Shown here: in pieces, positions 23,101-30,709 of the stretch
How the letters are laid out: each line of letters begins with the position of its first letter
How positions within the stretch are numbered: the stretch's first letter is position 1
Assembly: GCA_016201865.1 (NCBI GenBank)
Contig: JACQCA010000010.1
Coordinates: 1 to 64,000 of the forward strand
Direction of reading: 5' to 3'
From: Nitrospirota bacterium
Lineage (GTDB): Bacteria > Nitrospirota > Nitrospiria > JACQBZ01
Length of the DNA stretch: 64,000 bases
Notes under the pieces: generated by a model
Told to the model about the DNA's origin: nothing
What the model saw: the letters and a program-made list of their open reading frames with translations, nothing else
The model's database searches: none
Translations under genes and position numbers: made by a program

Positions 23101-23587
23101 TCTCGAGCAGAAGAAGATCGGCGCCGCCCTCGATCAGGCCTTTCGTTTGTAGATAAAACGATTCGGAGAGTTGATCGAAGGTCACGCCGCCGGTGACGAG
23201 CAGCGTCTTGGTCGTCGGCCCCATTGCGCCAGCGACGAGCCGCGGACGGTCCGGTGTCGACAGCCGATCCGCCGCCGCGCGTGTGAGCCGTGCCCCGGCA
23301 CGGTTGATCTCGATAACTTTGTCTTGCAGTGCATACTCGGCCAGAACGATCGAGGTCCCACCAAAGGTGTTCGTCTCGACGATATCAGCGCCGGCCGTCA
23401 GATAGGCTTCATGGATGGCTTGGATCACATCGGGCCGCGTGATGTTTAAATATTCATTGCAGCCCTCGTATTCCGGCCCGCCAAAATCCTTCGCCGTGAG
23501 GTTCCGATTCTGAATCTGCGTCCCCATCGCGCCGTCGATCACCAGAATGCGCTCGGAGAGAATCTGTTTGAGTCGTGAGATGTCCAT
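20126..23587 (-). CDS. metH: Cobalamin-dependent methionine synthase
   Basis: A 1153-residue full-length MetH that methylates homocysteine from methyltetrahydrofolate through B12. Domains in order: homocysteine-binding (1-310, zinc motif GGCCGTTPEH), folate-binding (about 330-610), B12 cap and Rossmann domains (about 640-880, with GDVHDIGKNL placing the cobalt-ligand His) and a C-terminal reactivation domain (about 920-1153, binds S-adenosylmethionine). ATG 23587 starts MDISRLKQ; an upstream in-frame ATG gives a poor extension. GGAAGAG precedes it. No cobalamin riboswitch is seen in the 60 bp upstream, and no other B12 or methionine gene is near. Confidence 0.97.
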   Translation of the reverse strand: MDISRLKQILSERILVIDGAMGTQIQNRNLTAKDFGGPEYEGCNEYLNITRPDVIQAIHEAYLTAGADIVETNTFGGTSIVLAEYALQDKVIEINRAGARLTRAAADRLSTPDRPRLVAGAMGPTTKTLLVTGGVTFDQLSESFYLQTKGLIEGGADLLLLETAQDTLNLKAAAIGILKALNESGRELPLMISATIERTGTMLAGQAVEALYTSLEHLPLFSIGLNCATGPEFMTDHIRTLAALATCYISVYPNAGLPDEEGKYTETPESLSTKLARFADEGWINLVGGCCGTTPEHIKAIAGMVKGKKPRSPQTNIKPAVSGIDYLPIEEDNRPIIVGERTNVIGSRKFKDLIVNEKIEEGAEVGRAQVKTGAQVLDVCMANPDRDEFSDMDRFIQILNKKVKAPIMIDSTDAAVTEAALKHCQGKCVINSINLEDGEERYEKIVPLIKKYGGAVVVGCIDEDKVQGMGVTRKRKLEIAKRSHDLLVNKYGIPVRDIIFDPLVFPVGTGDANYIGSAPETIEGIRMIKEALPGVKTILGISNVSFGLPPAGREVLNAVFLYHCVKAGLDYAIVNAEKLERYPSIPEEERRLAEDLIFWRGTDPVAAFAEYFRAKKPAAKKPKTSLSLDERLARYIIEGSKDGLVEDLDEARKNRSPLEIINGPLMAGMDEVGRLFNNNELIVAEVLQSAEAMKAAVRHLEQFMEKSDTAARGKIILATVKGDVHDIGKNLVEIILGNNGYKIVNLGIKVPPEELIAAYKREQPDAIGLSGLLVKSAHQMVVTAQDFKAAGIDIPILVGGAALTKKFTNTKIAAEYDGPVIYAKDAMNGLDIANQLMNKDTRDAFLRKVQENREHRVQLADDQAQRPATVSSPVAVRSAVRRDAPLQAPPDADLHVLKNAPVSEIFSYINPAMLYGKHLGLKGNLEKLLAEKDETAVKLFRTVEEFKKEAIAKKYITAQGIYRFFPCRSRGDDLLIYDPDGPARVIETFTFPRQPSGERLCLSDYCRDVESKETDTVAMFAVTCGRGVRKLSTEWKEAGDYLRSHTLQAVAIEAAEAFAEWLHKKIRADWGFPDPSAFTPYDLFRKKYRGVRVSFGYPACPNLADQHKLFKLLDTTARIGLELTDGDMMDPEASVSAVVFHHPDAKYFRTEVG

Positions 23588-23652
23588 GGCTCTTCCAATG
23601 AGGTTTCCCATTTTATCAGAGTCCGTTGGTCTTTATCTATCCCTTTTCTGCT

Positions 23653-23682
23653 TTGACAACCCGCGCGCGGGGATGGTAAGGT
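23653..23682 (+). promoter_or_regulatory. Promoter of the dihaem cytochrome c gene
   Basis: TTGACA (23653-23658), 18-bp spacer, TAAGGT (23677-23682). An upstream ATG at 23673 overlaps it, so the gene starts downstream. Confidence 0.55.
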
Positions 23683-23711
23683 GGTGCGTGAAAACCGGGG
23701 ATGAATCAAGC

Positions 23712-24332
23712 GTGAGATACATCGTAATATGGGGATGGTTTTGGCTCGCGATGATCGCGGCGACGGTCGGCGGGGGAATAGGCCTCGCGACGGACGCGGC
23801 GGCCCAGGGCGGCATGATGCAGCAGGGCCGTGCCCCGCTTCCGGAGTTGCTTCCGGAGCAGCTTCCGGATCCCAAAACCGAAGGGGCCGGGCTCACGGTC
23901 CGGTACTGCGCACAGTGTCACAACCTGCCCAGTCCGGTCACCCACAGCGCGGAAGAGTGGCGCGAGGTGATGAGCCGTATGGACCGGTACATGTCCGGAC
24001 ATATGCGGCCTCACGGGATGATGCGGATCCACCGGCCCACGGCGGAGGAACAGGAGGCGCTGCTCCAATATCTTCAGCGAAACGCGCTGCGGACCTTTTC
24101 CGGTCCTTCCCTCCCTGACGCGGGATCACCCGGAGCCGAGCGGTACAAGACGGTCTGCGGCCGGTGCCACGCAGTTCCGGACCCGACTCTTCACACGGCC
24201 GGGGAATGGCCCTCGGTGGTGGAGCGGATGCGGCGGAACATGAAGGTGATGGGAAAACCGGCCATCATGGACGCTGAGAGGGCTGAGATCTCGGATTATC
24301 TGAAACGGCATGCCCGCCAGGGAACGGAGTAG
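23712..24332 (+). CDS. Dihaem c-type cytochrome, exported
   Basis: A 206-residue exported cytochrome c. A signal peptide (RYIVIWGWFWLAMIAATVGGG...AAAQ, about 1-30) is followed by a linker and two haem-binding CxxCH motifs: CAQCH (around residue 60) and CGRCH (around residue 143), each followed by a similar HSAEEWREVMSRM / HTAGEWPSVVERM block. The two halves are therefore an internal duplication, with Met-rich segments (MMQQ, MDRYMSGHMRPHGMMR) that could supply axial ligands. It is periplasmic, for electron transfer to an unknown partner. Start GTG 23712 is preferred, GTG 23688 being leaderless. No oxidase gene is adjacent. Confidence 0.82.
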   Translation: MRYIVIWGWFWLAMIAATVGGGIGLATDAAAQGGMMQQGRAPLPELLPEQLPDPKTEGAGLTVRYCAQCHNLPSPVTHSAEEWREVMSRMDRYMSGHMRPHGMMRIHRPTAEEQEALLQYLQRNALRTFSGPSLPDAGSPGAERYKTVCGRCHAVPDPTLHTAGEWPSVVERMRRNMKVMGKPAIMDAERAEISDYLKRHARQGTE

Positions 24333-24341
24333 GACCGACCG

Positions 24342-24560
24342 ATGCTTAAAGTCGTTGGGATGAAACAGATCAATGCGGTCTTTGAGATCACGGATCGGTT
24401 GGGGATCAACCGTGAATGGATCGAGATCCCGCTCGGGCCCGAATCGCCGGGGTCGGTCAAAAAACTTCCGAATGGGAAATATGAAATCATCGTGGATGCC
24501 GAGGTTCCGATCGAGCAATGGGTGTCTACAATGGAAGCCGAACTGAAGAAAATTATGTGA
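24342..24560 (+). CDS. Unknown 72-residue protein
   Basis: A 72-residue soluble protein, not recognised. Composition is mixed: short strands (KQINAVFEITDRLGI, WIEIPLGPESPG, KYEIIVDAEVPIEQWVSTMEAEL). It is 9 bp after the cytochrome c stop and 6 bp before the next small gene, so the three are probably one transcript. No Cys and no signal peptide, thus probably cytosolic. The function is unknown; its place behind an exported cytochrome may be incidental. Confidence 0.6.
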   Translation: MLKVVGMKQINAVFEITDRLGINREWIEIPLGPESPGSVKKLPNGKYEIIVDAEVPIEQWVSTMEAELKKIM

Positions 24561-24566
24561 GGATGA

Positions 24567-24854
24567 ATGCCGCAGCCGCTTGAATTGAACGATCCCGAAA
24601 GGATCAACCAATTATTGACCAAGATCGCACTGACCGGAAGAGGTTTCACCACCGAATGTCTTCTGGCCGAGGTGATCGACGTCGGGATCACCTATCCCGA
24701 CCACTTGAAAGCCACCGGCGAGGATCCCGACGCCTCCTACGACGGAAAATCACCCGCCTGGGCGGTCTACCACATCCGGCAGGGCAAAAAGGTTTTCATG
24801 GTCTACGGCGGCGGGGGCAAGGAACGCCGGACCCAGGTGACCGAAACGCCGTAG
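24567..24854 (+). CDS. Unknown 95-residue protein
   Basis: A 95-residue soluble protein. It includes LLTKIALTGRGFTTECLLAEVIDVGITYPDHLKATGEDPD and ends HIRQGKKVFMVYGGGGKERRTQV. One Cys (TECLL). I do not recognise a family. It starts 6 bp after the previous 72-residue gene, GAGGATG being a plausible ribosome site. No membrane segment. Likely co-transcribed with the cytochrome c gene but of unknown job. Confidence 0.6.
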   Translation: MPQPLELNDPERINQLLTKIALTGRGFTTECLLAEVIDVGITYPDHLKATGEDPDASYDGKSPAWAVYHIRQGKKVFMVYGGGGKERRTQVTETP

Positions 24855-24894
24855 TGCGAAACTCCACGCTATGAACTGCGGTGATAATTTTTTG

Positions 24895-24923
24895 TTGACA
24901 GCATGGCGAAAGAGCGTTATCTT
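24895..24923 (+). promoter_or_regulatory. Promoter of the repeat-containing MshEN-type gene
   Basis: TTGACA (24895-24900), 17-bp spacer, TATCTT (24918-24923), then GGAAAAGCC before ATG 24976. Confidence 0.6.
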
Positions 24924-24975
24924 GGCGAGGGCGGGATTGAGAAGGATTATCTCTTGAGGTCGGAGAGGAAAAGCC

Positions 24976-26007
24976 ATGGATCTGACCGGTCAAGGAAAGT
25001 CTGAAGCGCCTCGAGCCAATTGGGCCGGAAACCAGCCCAATTACGTCATGGTGAAGTTCTTGGACGGGGAAGAACTGGACGGGACGGTCAACGCGTTCAG
25101 TCCTCAGCGACCGACCTTCTTTCTTCGCACCAATGATCTCGCACCGGAAGCCACGGCCCGCGAAATCAGTTTTGTCGCTGTTAAAACCGTTTCGTTTATG
25201 CGGAATCGTCAAGGCACCAAGGGCCCGGTCGGGTTCTCGCGGTCGGCGCGGCTGGTGACCGTTCGGTTTCTCGACCGCGAAACGCTTCGCGGGATCGCCG
25301 AGAATTATCAGGGGAATCGCCAGGGCTTTTTTCTTGCACCAATCTCGAGCGAGGATGTGGATAGGATCTATATCCCGATCACGGCTGTTCGAGACGTAAC
25401 GTCGGTAAAACGACTCGGCGAGATCCTGACCGAAGAGGGGATGGCCACGCCGGAGATGGTGGAACGAGCCATCGCCCGCCAGGAACAGCTTCGCCGGCAA
25501 CCGCTCGGTGAAATTCTTGTAAAACAGCAGGCGATCGATCCCAAGCAACTGGAAGAAGGGCTCCGCCTGCAGCGGGAAAAGGCCGGGAAAAAACTGGGCG
25601 AGATTTTGGTGGAACGGCGCATGGTCGATCCGACACGGCTTGAAGCGGCGTTGGCGGTGCAGCATCGCCAACGCACCATGCGTCTCGGCGAGATCTGCGC
25701 CGAAATGGGCTGTCCGGACGACCAGGTCGTTCGGGCGCTGGCGATCCAGTACAATGTTCCGTTCGTCGAGCTGTCGCATCAGACGGTGGATCCGTCGCTC
25801 CGACGCGTTGTTCCCGAAGAGGTCGCCCGGCGTCATCGGGTGATGCCGCTTGACCTACAGAATAATGTCCTGACCATTGCCGTGGCCGATCCGGTGGACA
25901 ATCCGGCCAAAGAAGAGCTGCGGGCTAAAACCGGTCTCACCGTGGTGGAATCCGTGGCCACGCCGGATGCGATCGGACGGGCCATCGAGCAATTCTATAG
26001 TCTATAA
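24976..26007 (+). CDS. Two-module protein: paired N-terminal beta-domains and four MshEN-like repeats
   Basis: A 343-residue cytosolic protein. The N-terminal third has two similar beta modules, VMVKFLDGEELDGTV (24-38) and VTVRFLDRETLRGIA (94-108), 70 residues apart. Then comes RLGEI at residues 146-150, LGEI at 177-180, 207-210 and 237-240: four repeats with an exact 30-residue period, each followed by a short helix ending in AL, GL or AI. The last merges into a GspE/PilB N-terminal domain (YNVPFVELSHQTVDPSLRRVVPEEVARRH, then LTIAVADP). MshEN-type domains bind c-di-GMP in type II secretion or type IV pilus ATPases, but here no ATPase follows. A sensor or regulator role is inferred. Confidence 0.8.
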   Translation: MDLTGQGKSEAPRANWAGNQPNYVMVKFLDGEELDGTVNAFSPQRPTFFLRTNDLAPEATAREISFVAVKTVSFMRNRQGTKGPVGFSRSARLVTVRFLDRETLRGIAENYQGNRQGFFLAPISSEDVDRIYIPITAVRDVTSVKRLGEILTEEGMATPEMVERAIARQEQLRRQPLGEILVKQQAIDPKQLEEGLRLQREKAGKKLGEILVERRMVDPTRLEAALAVQHRQRTMRLGEICAEMGCPDDQVVRALAIQYNVPFVELSHQTVDPSLRRVVPEEVARRHRVMPLDLQNNVLTIAVADPVDNPAKEELRAKTGLTVVESVATPDAIGRAIEQFYSL

Positions 26008-26091
26008 CGGATTTTCTTGCGGCCCTACGGCTTGATCCGCATAGGGCATGGAATGCGCGCAGCACCATTCCATCTACGGAGTGCTACCCGT

Positions 26092-26700
26092 ATGGAAACG
26101 ACGGTGGGTCCAAAGCGAACCGCAATCTTTGTTTCCCGCGGCATGGGTCGGCCGCGGTTCTTCCTGATCTTCTCTTGGCTGCTTTTGACCGGCTGTTCGG
26201 TCCATGGAATCGTCCCGACCCGATTGACCTATACCTATCCTCCGGCCGAACCGATGGCCTACGAAACCGACGCGGGATTCGGAGCGATCGCCTTCATCGA
26301 CGGACGGGCGTTCGACCTCTATCTGCCCTATTTCAACAGAGACGTCAAAGGCCGGCCGAAGCGATTTGTCTTTCTGCCGGTGGATCCATCGAACGTTCAG
26401 TGGCTCGGCAAACCCGCAGGGGGTGCGCGGGACCCGGACATCGAGGCCCATTTTGCGCTCGATGCGGAAGAGGTTAAGAATAAAAGCGGAGACGCCTTGG
26501 TTCAATTGAACCGCGGGGCGCTCGTGATCACGTTTCCAGCAAAGGATGAGTACCAGGGGCTTGCCGGTCAAACCCTTTGGCTTGTGCCGTCGGTCGGTTG
26601 GGACCAGGTCGTTCATTTCCGCGGTCTGTATGTCACGCGGCCGTCCGACCTCCCCGAATCGCTCGGCTTCCAGTTCTCGCGGGAAGCCGAGGCGCCTTAG
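26092..26700 (+). CDS. Lipoprotein, unknown
   Basis: A 202-residue probable lipoprotein. A short signal sequence with a lipobox LLLTGC (Leu-Leu-Thr-Gly-Cys) follows a basic MGRPRFF; the Cys would be acylated and the protein anchored in the membrane facing the periplasm. The mature part is beta-rich with repeated Pro/Asp motifs (LPYFNRDVKGRPKRFVFLPVDPSNVQWLG), no recognised family. The start is uncertain: ATG 26092 or ATG 26143, the latter leaving the shortest signal peptide. It is 14 bp upstream of a PilZ gene. No promoter is obvious between 26007 and 26092. Confidence 0.65.
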   Translation: METTVGPKRTAIFVSRGMGRPRFFLIFSWLLLTGCSVHGIVPTRLTYTYPPAEPMAYETDAGFGAIAFIDGRAFDLYLPYFNRDVKGRPKRFVFLPVDPSNVQWLGKPAGGARDPDIEAHFALDAEEVKNKSGDALVQLNRGALVITFPAKDEYQGLAGQTLWLVPSVGWDQVVHFRGLYVTRPSDLPESLGFQFSREAEAP

Positions 26701-26714
26701 GAGGAACCGGAATC

Positions 26715-27023
26715 GTGTCGATCTCGGCGGAACGCCGCGCCAGCAAACGAATTCACTTCGTCCAGGAGGTGGAAGTCGTCGGCGTCGGAATGCGCCGCTG
26801 TTCGGATCTGAGCATCGGCGGAATGTATCTCGAAACCGTCGTCGGCTTTCCGGCCGGCAGTCTTCTTCGGCTTCGGTTTAAGCTTCGCGGCGCGGAAGAG
26901 CCTCTCTTGGAGATCCAGGCCCGTGTCTTATACGCGCATGAAAATGTGGGCGTGGGCCTGGCCTTTGTCGATCTTCCTCCGGAGGACCGCGAAAAGCTCC
27001 GGAAATTTGTGGACCAAGGGTAG
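26715..27023 (+). CDS. PilZ-domain protein (c-di-GMP binding)
   Basis: A 102-residue PilZ protein. The c-di-GMP motifs are recognisable: RRASKRI near the N-terminus (RxxxR type) and CSDLSIGGMYL (DxSxxG). The rest is the beta-barrel ALRLRFKLRG...GVGLAFVDL. Start GTG 26715 follows AGGAGG by 9 bases. Third-party coupling to the adjacent lipoprotein is possible. It is the third c-di-GMP-type gene in this part of the window, after the MshEN-like protein at 24976, with two more PilZ genes at 38241 and 38584. Confidence 0.85.
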   Translation: MSISAERRASKRIHFVQEVEVVGVGMRRCSDLSIGGMYLETVVGFPAGSLLRLRFKLRGAEEPLLEIQARVLYAHENVGVGLAFVDLPPEDREKLRKFVDQG

Positions 27024-27045
27024 GGAAGACTAAAACGGGATCACC

Positions 27046-28377
27046 TCAATCCTTTTTCTTTCTTTTCTTTTTCTCCCGAATCTGTTCCAGCCGTTCCTTG
27101 ATCTGTTTCTCATGACCGCTCTCGGTCGGCTCGTAGTATCGTTCTCCCACAAGTTTTTCCGGTAGATAGCCCTGCGGTGCGATCTGATCCGGAAAATCGT
27201 GCGGGTATTGATAGTCCTTGCCGTAGTTGAGCTCCTTCATCAACCGGGTCGGCGCATTGCGAAGATGCAGCGGAACGGGAAGGCTCCCGCGCTCCTTCGC
27301 GGCCTTCGCCGCTTTCTTGTAAGCCATGTAGCTTGCGTTGCTCTTCGGCGCCGTTGCGAGATAGGTTGCGGCCTGACTCAACGGGATCCAGCCCTCCGGC
27401 AGTCCGACGGCATGAAATGCATTCAAGGCCGCGACGGCGAGCGGCAAGGCCTGCGGATCGGCATTGCCGATATCTTCCGAGGCAAAGATCACCATTCGCC
27501 GCGCGATGAAGAGCGGATCCTCCCCGGCCTCGAGCATACGGGCGAGATAATAGACCGCCGCATCCGGATCGCTGACGCGCATGCTCTTGATGAAGGCCGA
27601 GATGATGTTGTAATGCTCCTCGCGGTCCTTGTCGAACAGCAGCAGACGGTTCTGCGCCGCCTCCCGGACCTCTTTCTCGGTCAGATGCCGTTCCCCTTTT
27701 TCTTCGGGACAGAGCGAGACGGCCGCTTCGAGAAGGTTCAGCGCACAGCGCGCATCTCCCTCGGCCCAGTCGGCCATCTCTTGTAGAAGTTCCGGCGTGT
27801 GGTCAATTTTCATCTTGCCCAGACCGCGCTCCGGATCGGCGAGAGCCTGTTGTAAGATGCGCACGATGTGGTCGGCGGTTAATGGTTTCAGTATCAAGAC
27901 GCGGCATCGGGAGAGAAGCGGGGCGTTGACTTCAAAACTCGGATTCTCGGTCGTGGCGCCCATCAGTATGATCGTTCCGTCCTCCACGTGGGGAAGAAAG
28001 GCGTCCTGCTGGCTGCGGTTGAACCGGTGGATCTCGTCCACGAAGAGAATCGTCCGCTTCCCTTCGCTTTTTTTCCGGACCCTGGCCTCACCCACGACTT
28101 CGCGGACCTCTTTCACGCCGGCCAGCACGGCCGAGAAAAAGACGAAGTGGCATTTCGTGGCCTGTGCGATGATCCGCGCGAGGGTCGTTTTGCCGGATCC
28201 GGGCGGGCCCCAGAAGATGATCGAGGGAGGATGGTCCGATCCTAAAATGGTCGATAGAAAATGGCCCGGGCCAACGAGATGTTCCTGTCCGGCAAATTCC
28301 TCAAGACTCCGGGGACGCATCCGCTCGGCCAGCGGGGGCAGGGGTGCTTTTTGATCTTTCGTGTCGAAAAGATCCAT
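27046..28377 (-). CDS. rarA: RarA/MgsA replication-associated AAA+ ATPase
   Basis: A 443-residue clamp-loader-like AAA+ protein involved in replication-fork repair, acting at stalled forks with RecA. Walker [12 protein letters not shown] near residue 50, Walker B FVDEIHRFN, sensor 1 ATTENPSFE, then the Rad17-like and C-terminal oligomerisation helices (SDPDAAVYYLARMLEAGEDP, NDADPQALP region). Start ATG 28377 is MDLFDTKDQ; a longer in-frame extension lacks a ribosome site. A basic Lys-rich tail (KKKRKKKD) ends the protein. It is convergent with the PilZ gene and divergent from the SUMF1-like gene. Confidence 0.93.
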   Translation of the reverse strand: MDLFDTKDQKAPLPPLAERMRPRSLEEFAGQEHLVGPGHFLSTILGSDHPPSIIFWGPPGSGKTTLARIIAQATKCHFVFFSAVLAGVKEVREVVGEARVRKKSEGKRTILFVDEIHRFNRSQQDAFLPHVEDGTIILMGATTENPSFEVNAPLLSRCRVLILKPLTADHIVRILQQALADPERGLGKMKIDHTPELLQEMADWAEGDARCALNLLEAAVSLCPEEKGERHLTEKEVREAAQNRLLLFDKDREEHYNIISAFIKSMRVSDPDAAVYYLARMLEAGEDPLFIARRMVIFASEDIGNADPQALPLAVAALNAFHAVGLPEGWIPLSQAATYLATAPKSNASYMAYKKAAKAAKERGSLPVPLHLRNAPTRLMKELNYGKDYQYPHDFPDQIAPQGYLPEKLVGERYYEPTESGHEKQIKERLEQIREKKKRKKKD

Positions 28378-28463
28378 GAGACCATCCTGTTGATGCCGAA
28401 TAGAATCGCACATTCATCCTGGATTTGCAACGTCGTCAGAAAGGCCCGCGGCGCGATCTCGCA

Positions 28464-28492
28464 TTGATTTAGCTGCTCGGAATTGCTATCAT
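28464..28492 (+). promoter_or_regulatory. Promoter of the SUMF1-like lipoprotein gene
   Basis: TTGATT (28464-28469), 17-bp spacer, TATCAT (28487-28492). Confidence 0.5.
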
Positions 28493-28557
28493 GCAGCCGT
28501 TTTCAAACGCATGATTGAAGATGGTTGTTTTGTTTCTGGACGGCCGGTGCAAAGCGG

Positions 28558-29415
28558 ATGTCAACAGCAACCCGATCCCCTCTAAGCGGTTTTCGATCGC
28601 AATTGAACGGATCTTTTCACCTGCGGTTCTGGTTCTCCGTCTGGATGGGACTCTTTCTGCTCTCCTGCTCATCGTCGCCGCCCGGAATGGTCTGGATTCC
28701 GCCCGGACCTTTCACCATGGGAACCAACGAAGAGGATAAAGAGGGAAAGAGCGTGGATTACGGATTGACGAAGCCCTGGTTTCAAGACGAGACGCCGGCC
28801 CATTCCGTGAATCTGCCCGGATTTTATTTCGATCGGTATGAAGTGACTCAGCAGGAGTTTGCCGCCTTTGTCCGTGAGAAGCGCGCACAGCCGCCTCCTT
28901 CTTGGAAGGACGGCCGTTATCCTGCCGGGCAGGATCGTTATCCTGTCACGGACGTGACTTGGTATCAGGCCGAGGCCTATTGCGCCGGGGCCGGCAAACG
29001 ACTTCCGACGGAGGCCGAATGGGAGAAAGCCGCCCGTGGACCGAAGGGGCTTATTTATCCGTGGGGCAATGAGTTTGATCTGAAGAAGGCCAATATCATG
29101 ACGAAGGGCCTTCAGCCGATCGGGTCGTATCCTCAAGGGGCCAGTCCTTATCACGTCGAGGATCTGATTGGAAATGCCTGGGAATGGACGGCGGACTGGT
29201 ACCGGCCCTATCCCGGCAATACAATTCCTTCCGAAAATTACGGTCAACGATTTAAGGTGATCCGTGGAAAATCTTGGATTCAAGGATTCGGCCACCAGCC
29301 GGCGAATGAGGCCCAGGCCATCGTCGCGCATGAGTCGAGAGCGTCCTACCGTCTCTATTTCGACCCCGTCTTCAATTTCGGCGATCTCGGCTTCCGATGC
29401 GCCAAGAGCGGCTGA
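28558..29415 (+). CDS. SUMF1/FGE-like domain lipoprotein
   Basis: A 285-residue protein with an N-terminal signal peptide and lipobox (FLLSC, about residue 37), then a formylglycine-generating-enzyme-type fold. Family landmarks are PPGMVWIPPGPFTMGTNEED, the RYEVTQQEFAAFV segment, RLPTEAEWEKAARG, GNAWEWTADWYRPY, RGKSWIQG and the final LGFRCAKSG. The active-site cysteine pair of true FGE is not evident, so a binding or non-catalytic role is possible. It is followed 64 bp later by a cytochrome b with its own promoter. In several bacteria such SUMF1-like proteins sit with electron-transfer genes; function here is unproven. ATG 28558 is preferred over a closer TTG. Confidence 0.83.
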   Translation: MSTATRSPLSGFRSQLNGSFHLRFWFSVWMGLFLLSCSSSPPGMVWIPPGPFTMGTNEEDKEGKSVDYGLTKPWFQDETPAHSVNLPGFYFDRYEVTQQEFAAFVREKRAQPPPSWKDGRYPAGQDRYPVTDVTWYQAEAYCAGAGKRLPTEAEWEKAARGPKGLIYPWGNEFDLKKANIMTKGLQPIGSYPQGASPYHVEDLIGNAWEWTADWYRPYPGNTIPSENYGQRFKVIRGKSWIQGFGHQPANEAQAIVAHESRASYRLYFDPVFNFGDLGFRCAKSG

Positions 29416-29423
29416 TCGGGTTT

Positions 29424-29452
29424 TTGACAAACGAGCCACGTTCCAGTAAAAT
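29424..29452 (+). promoter_or_regulatory. Promoter of the cytochrome b gene
   Basis: TTGACA (29424-29429), 17-bp spacer, TAAAAT (29447-29452), then AAGAAGGA before ATG 29480. Confidence 0.6.
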
Positions 29453-29479
29453 CGGCCCTCATTTAACAAGAAGGATTGT

Positions 29480-30706
29480 ATGTCGAACGGCAGTCTCTGG
29501 AATCGACTGGAGCAATGGACCCGATTAAGCCGTCTTTCCTTTCCGGTCCCGGCCCACGCTAAAAATATCGGCTACTGCCTCGGCGGAATCACGCTGATGG
29601 GCTTCAGCCTTCTTTTCCTGACCGGCCTGATCCTGACACAGTTCTTCAATCCCCAGACGGAGCTTGCCAGCAAGAGCATCCATTACATCGTCGAGCAGGT
29701 GACCGGCGGCCGTTTTCTACGGTCGTTTCATTACTGGGCGGCGCAGGCCGTGATCCTGTCGATGTGCGCGCACATTCTCCGCGTCTTCATCACCGGGGCC
29801 TACAAATTCCCGCGCGTCCTGACCTGGTACTTCGGGATGGCGCTTTTTTTCACCGCCACGATGCTGTCTTATTTTTCGGGAACCGTGATCAAATGGGACC
29901 AGGAAGGGTACGAGGCGCTGGAACATTTTGAATTCATCGTGGGACTGCTGGGGCCGATCGGGACTTTCATGGGGAAGGGCCTGACCGACAGCGTATCGAT
30001 GAATGTACGGATGTACGGTTTTCATGTCACGCTGGCCCCGCTGCTCCTGATCGGTCTGATCGCGGCTCATTTTTATCTGGTTCATGTCTTCAATATCTCG
30101 CCGCTTCCGCGAGGTCCGCATTCGCGTCTGGATGAAGTTCCGGAGGCCGAGCTGACCGGGACCTTCACCGAACATCTCTTCAGCATCGTCCGGTTCAGCC
30201 TGATCTTCTACGGGCTGGTCGCGATCCTTGCCTCGATCGTTCCTGCGCCGCTGGAGGCTGCGGCCAGTTCCGAGCCGACCGGCGCGAAGCCGCCCTGGAT
30301 TTATTTGTGGCAGTACGGCGTCGAGAATTTCGTCGGAATGCCGGGGATACTGTACAGCTCGCTTGTCCTGGCACTGCTTTTTCTACTCGTGCCGCTGTTG
30401 GATCGCGGACCGAGCCGGGACCCGAAGGACCGAAAAGGGATCCTATCGCTCGGGGCCGCCGTCTTTATCGTTCTCTTGAGTCTGACACTTTACGGATGGC
30501 TGTCGCCCAAACAGGTTCATCACGGACACAGCCAGGAACATGACCCAGCCCATCCCCAAGACCATTCAATGGACGGGATGCCCGGTATGAAGGACATGGG
30601 AGAGACGCCAACCGACGAGCCGATGCATGACCATGCCGCGGCCGCGCCGGCCGGCTCAACCCAAGAGCAACATCCCGCCCATGAATCCGATGAGCGCACA
30701 CACTAA
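29480..30706 (+). CDS. Cytochrome b (b6/bc1-type) with His/Met-rich C-terminal tail
   Basis: A 408-residue integral membrane protein, single-chain cytochrome b. Eight or so hydrophobic segments are visible. Haem ligand positions: His in FHYWAAQA and AHILRV, and His in GFHVTLAP and AHFYLVH, as in cytochrome b of bc complexes and b6. It normally transfers electrons between quinol and a Rieske protein, but no Rieske or cytochrome c1 gene is adjacent. The C-terminal about 60 residues are unusually rich in His, Met and Asp (HHGHSQEHDPAHPQDHSMDGMPGM, then HDHAAAAP), suggesting metal binding such as copper. The preceding SUMF1-like lipoprotein may be a partner. Confidence 0.88.
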   Translation: MSNGSLWNRLEQWTRLSRLSFPVPAHAKNIGYCLGGITLMGFSLLFLTGLILTQFFNPQTELASKSIHYIVEQVTGGRFLRSFHYWAAQAVILSMCAHILRVFITGAYKFPRVLTWYFGMALFFTATMLSYFSGTVIKWDQEGYEALEHFEFIVGLLGPIGTFMGKGLTDSVSMNVRMYGFHVTLAPLLLIGLIAAHFYLVHVFNISPLPRGPHSRLDEVPEAELTGTFTEHLFSIVRFSLIFYGLVAILASIVPAPLEAAASSEPTGAKPPWIYLWQYGVENFVGMPGILYSSLVLALLFLLVPLLDRGPSRDPKDRKGILSLGAAVFIVLLSLTLYGWLSPKQVHHGHSQEHDPAHPQDHSMDGMPGMKDMGETPTDEPMHDHAAAAPAGSTQEQHPAHESDERTH

Positions 30707-30709
30707 ACC

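Noticed and set aside
23587-23640. Cobalamin riboswitch before metH
   Set aside because: The short upstream region lacks the conserved B12-box sequence; none seen.
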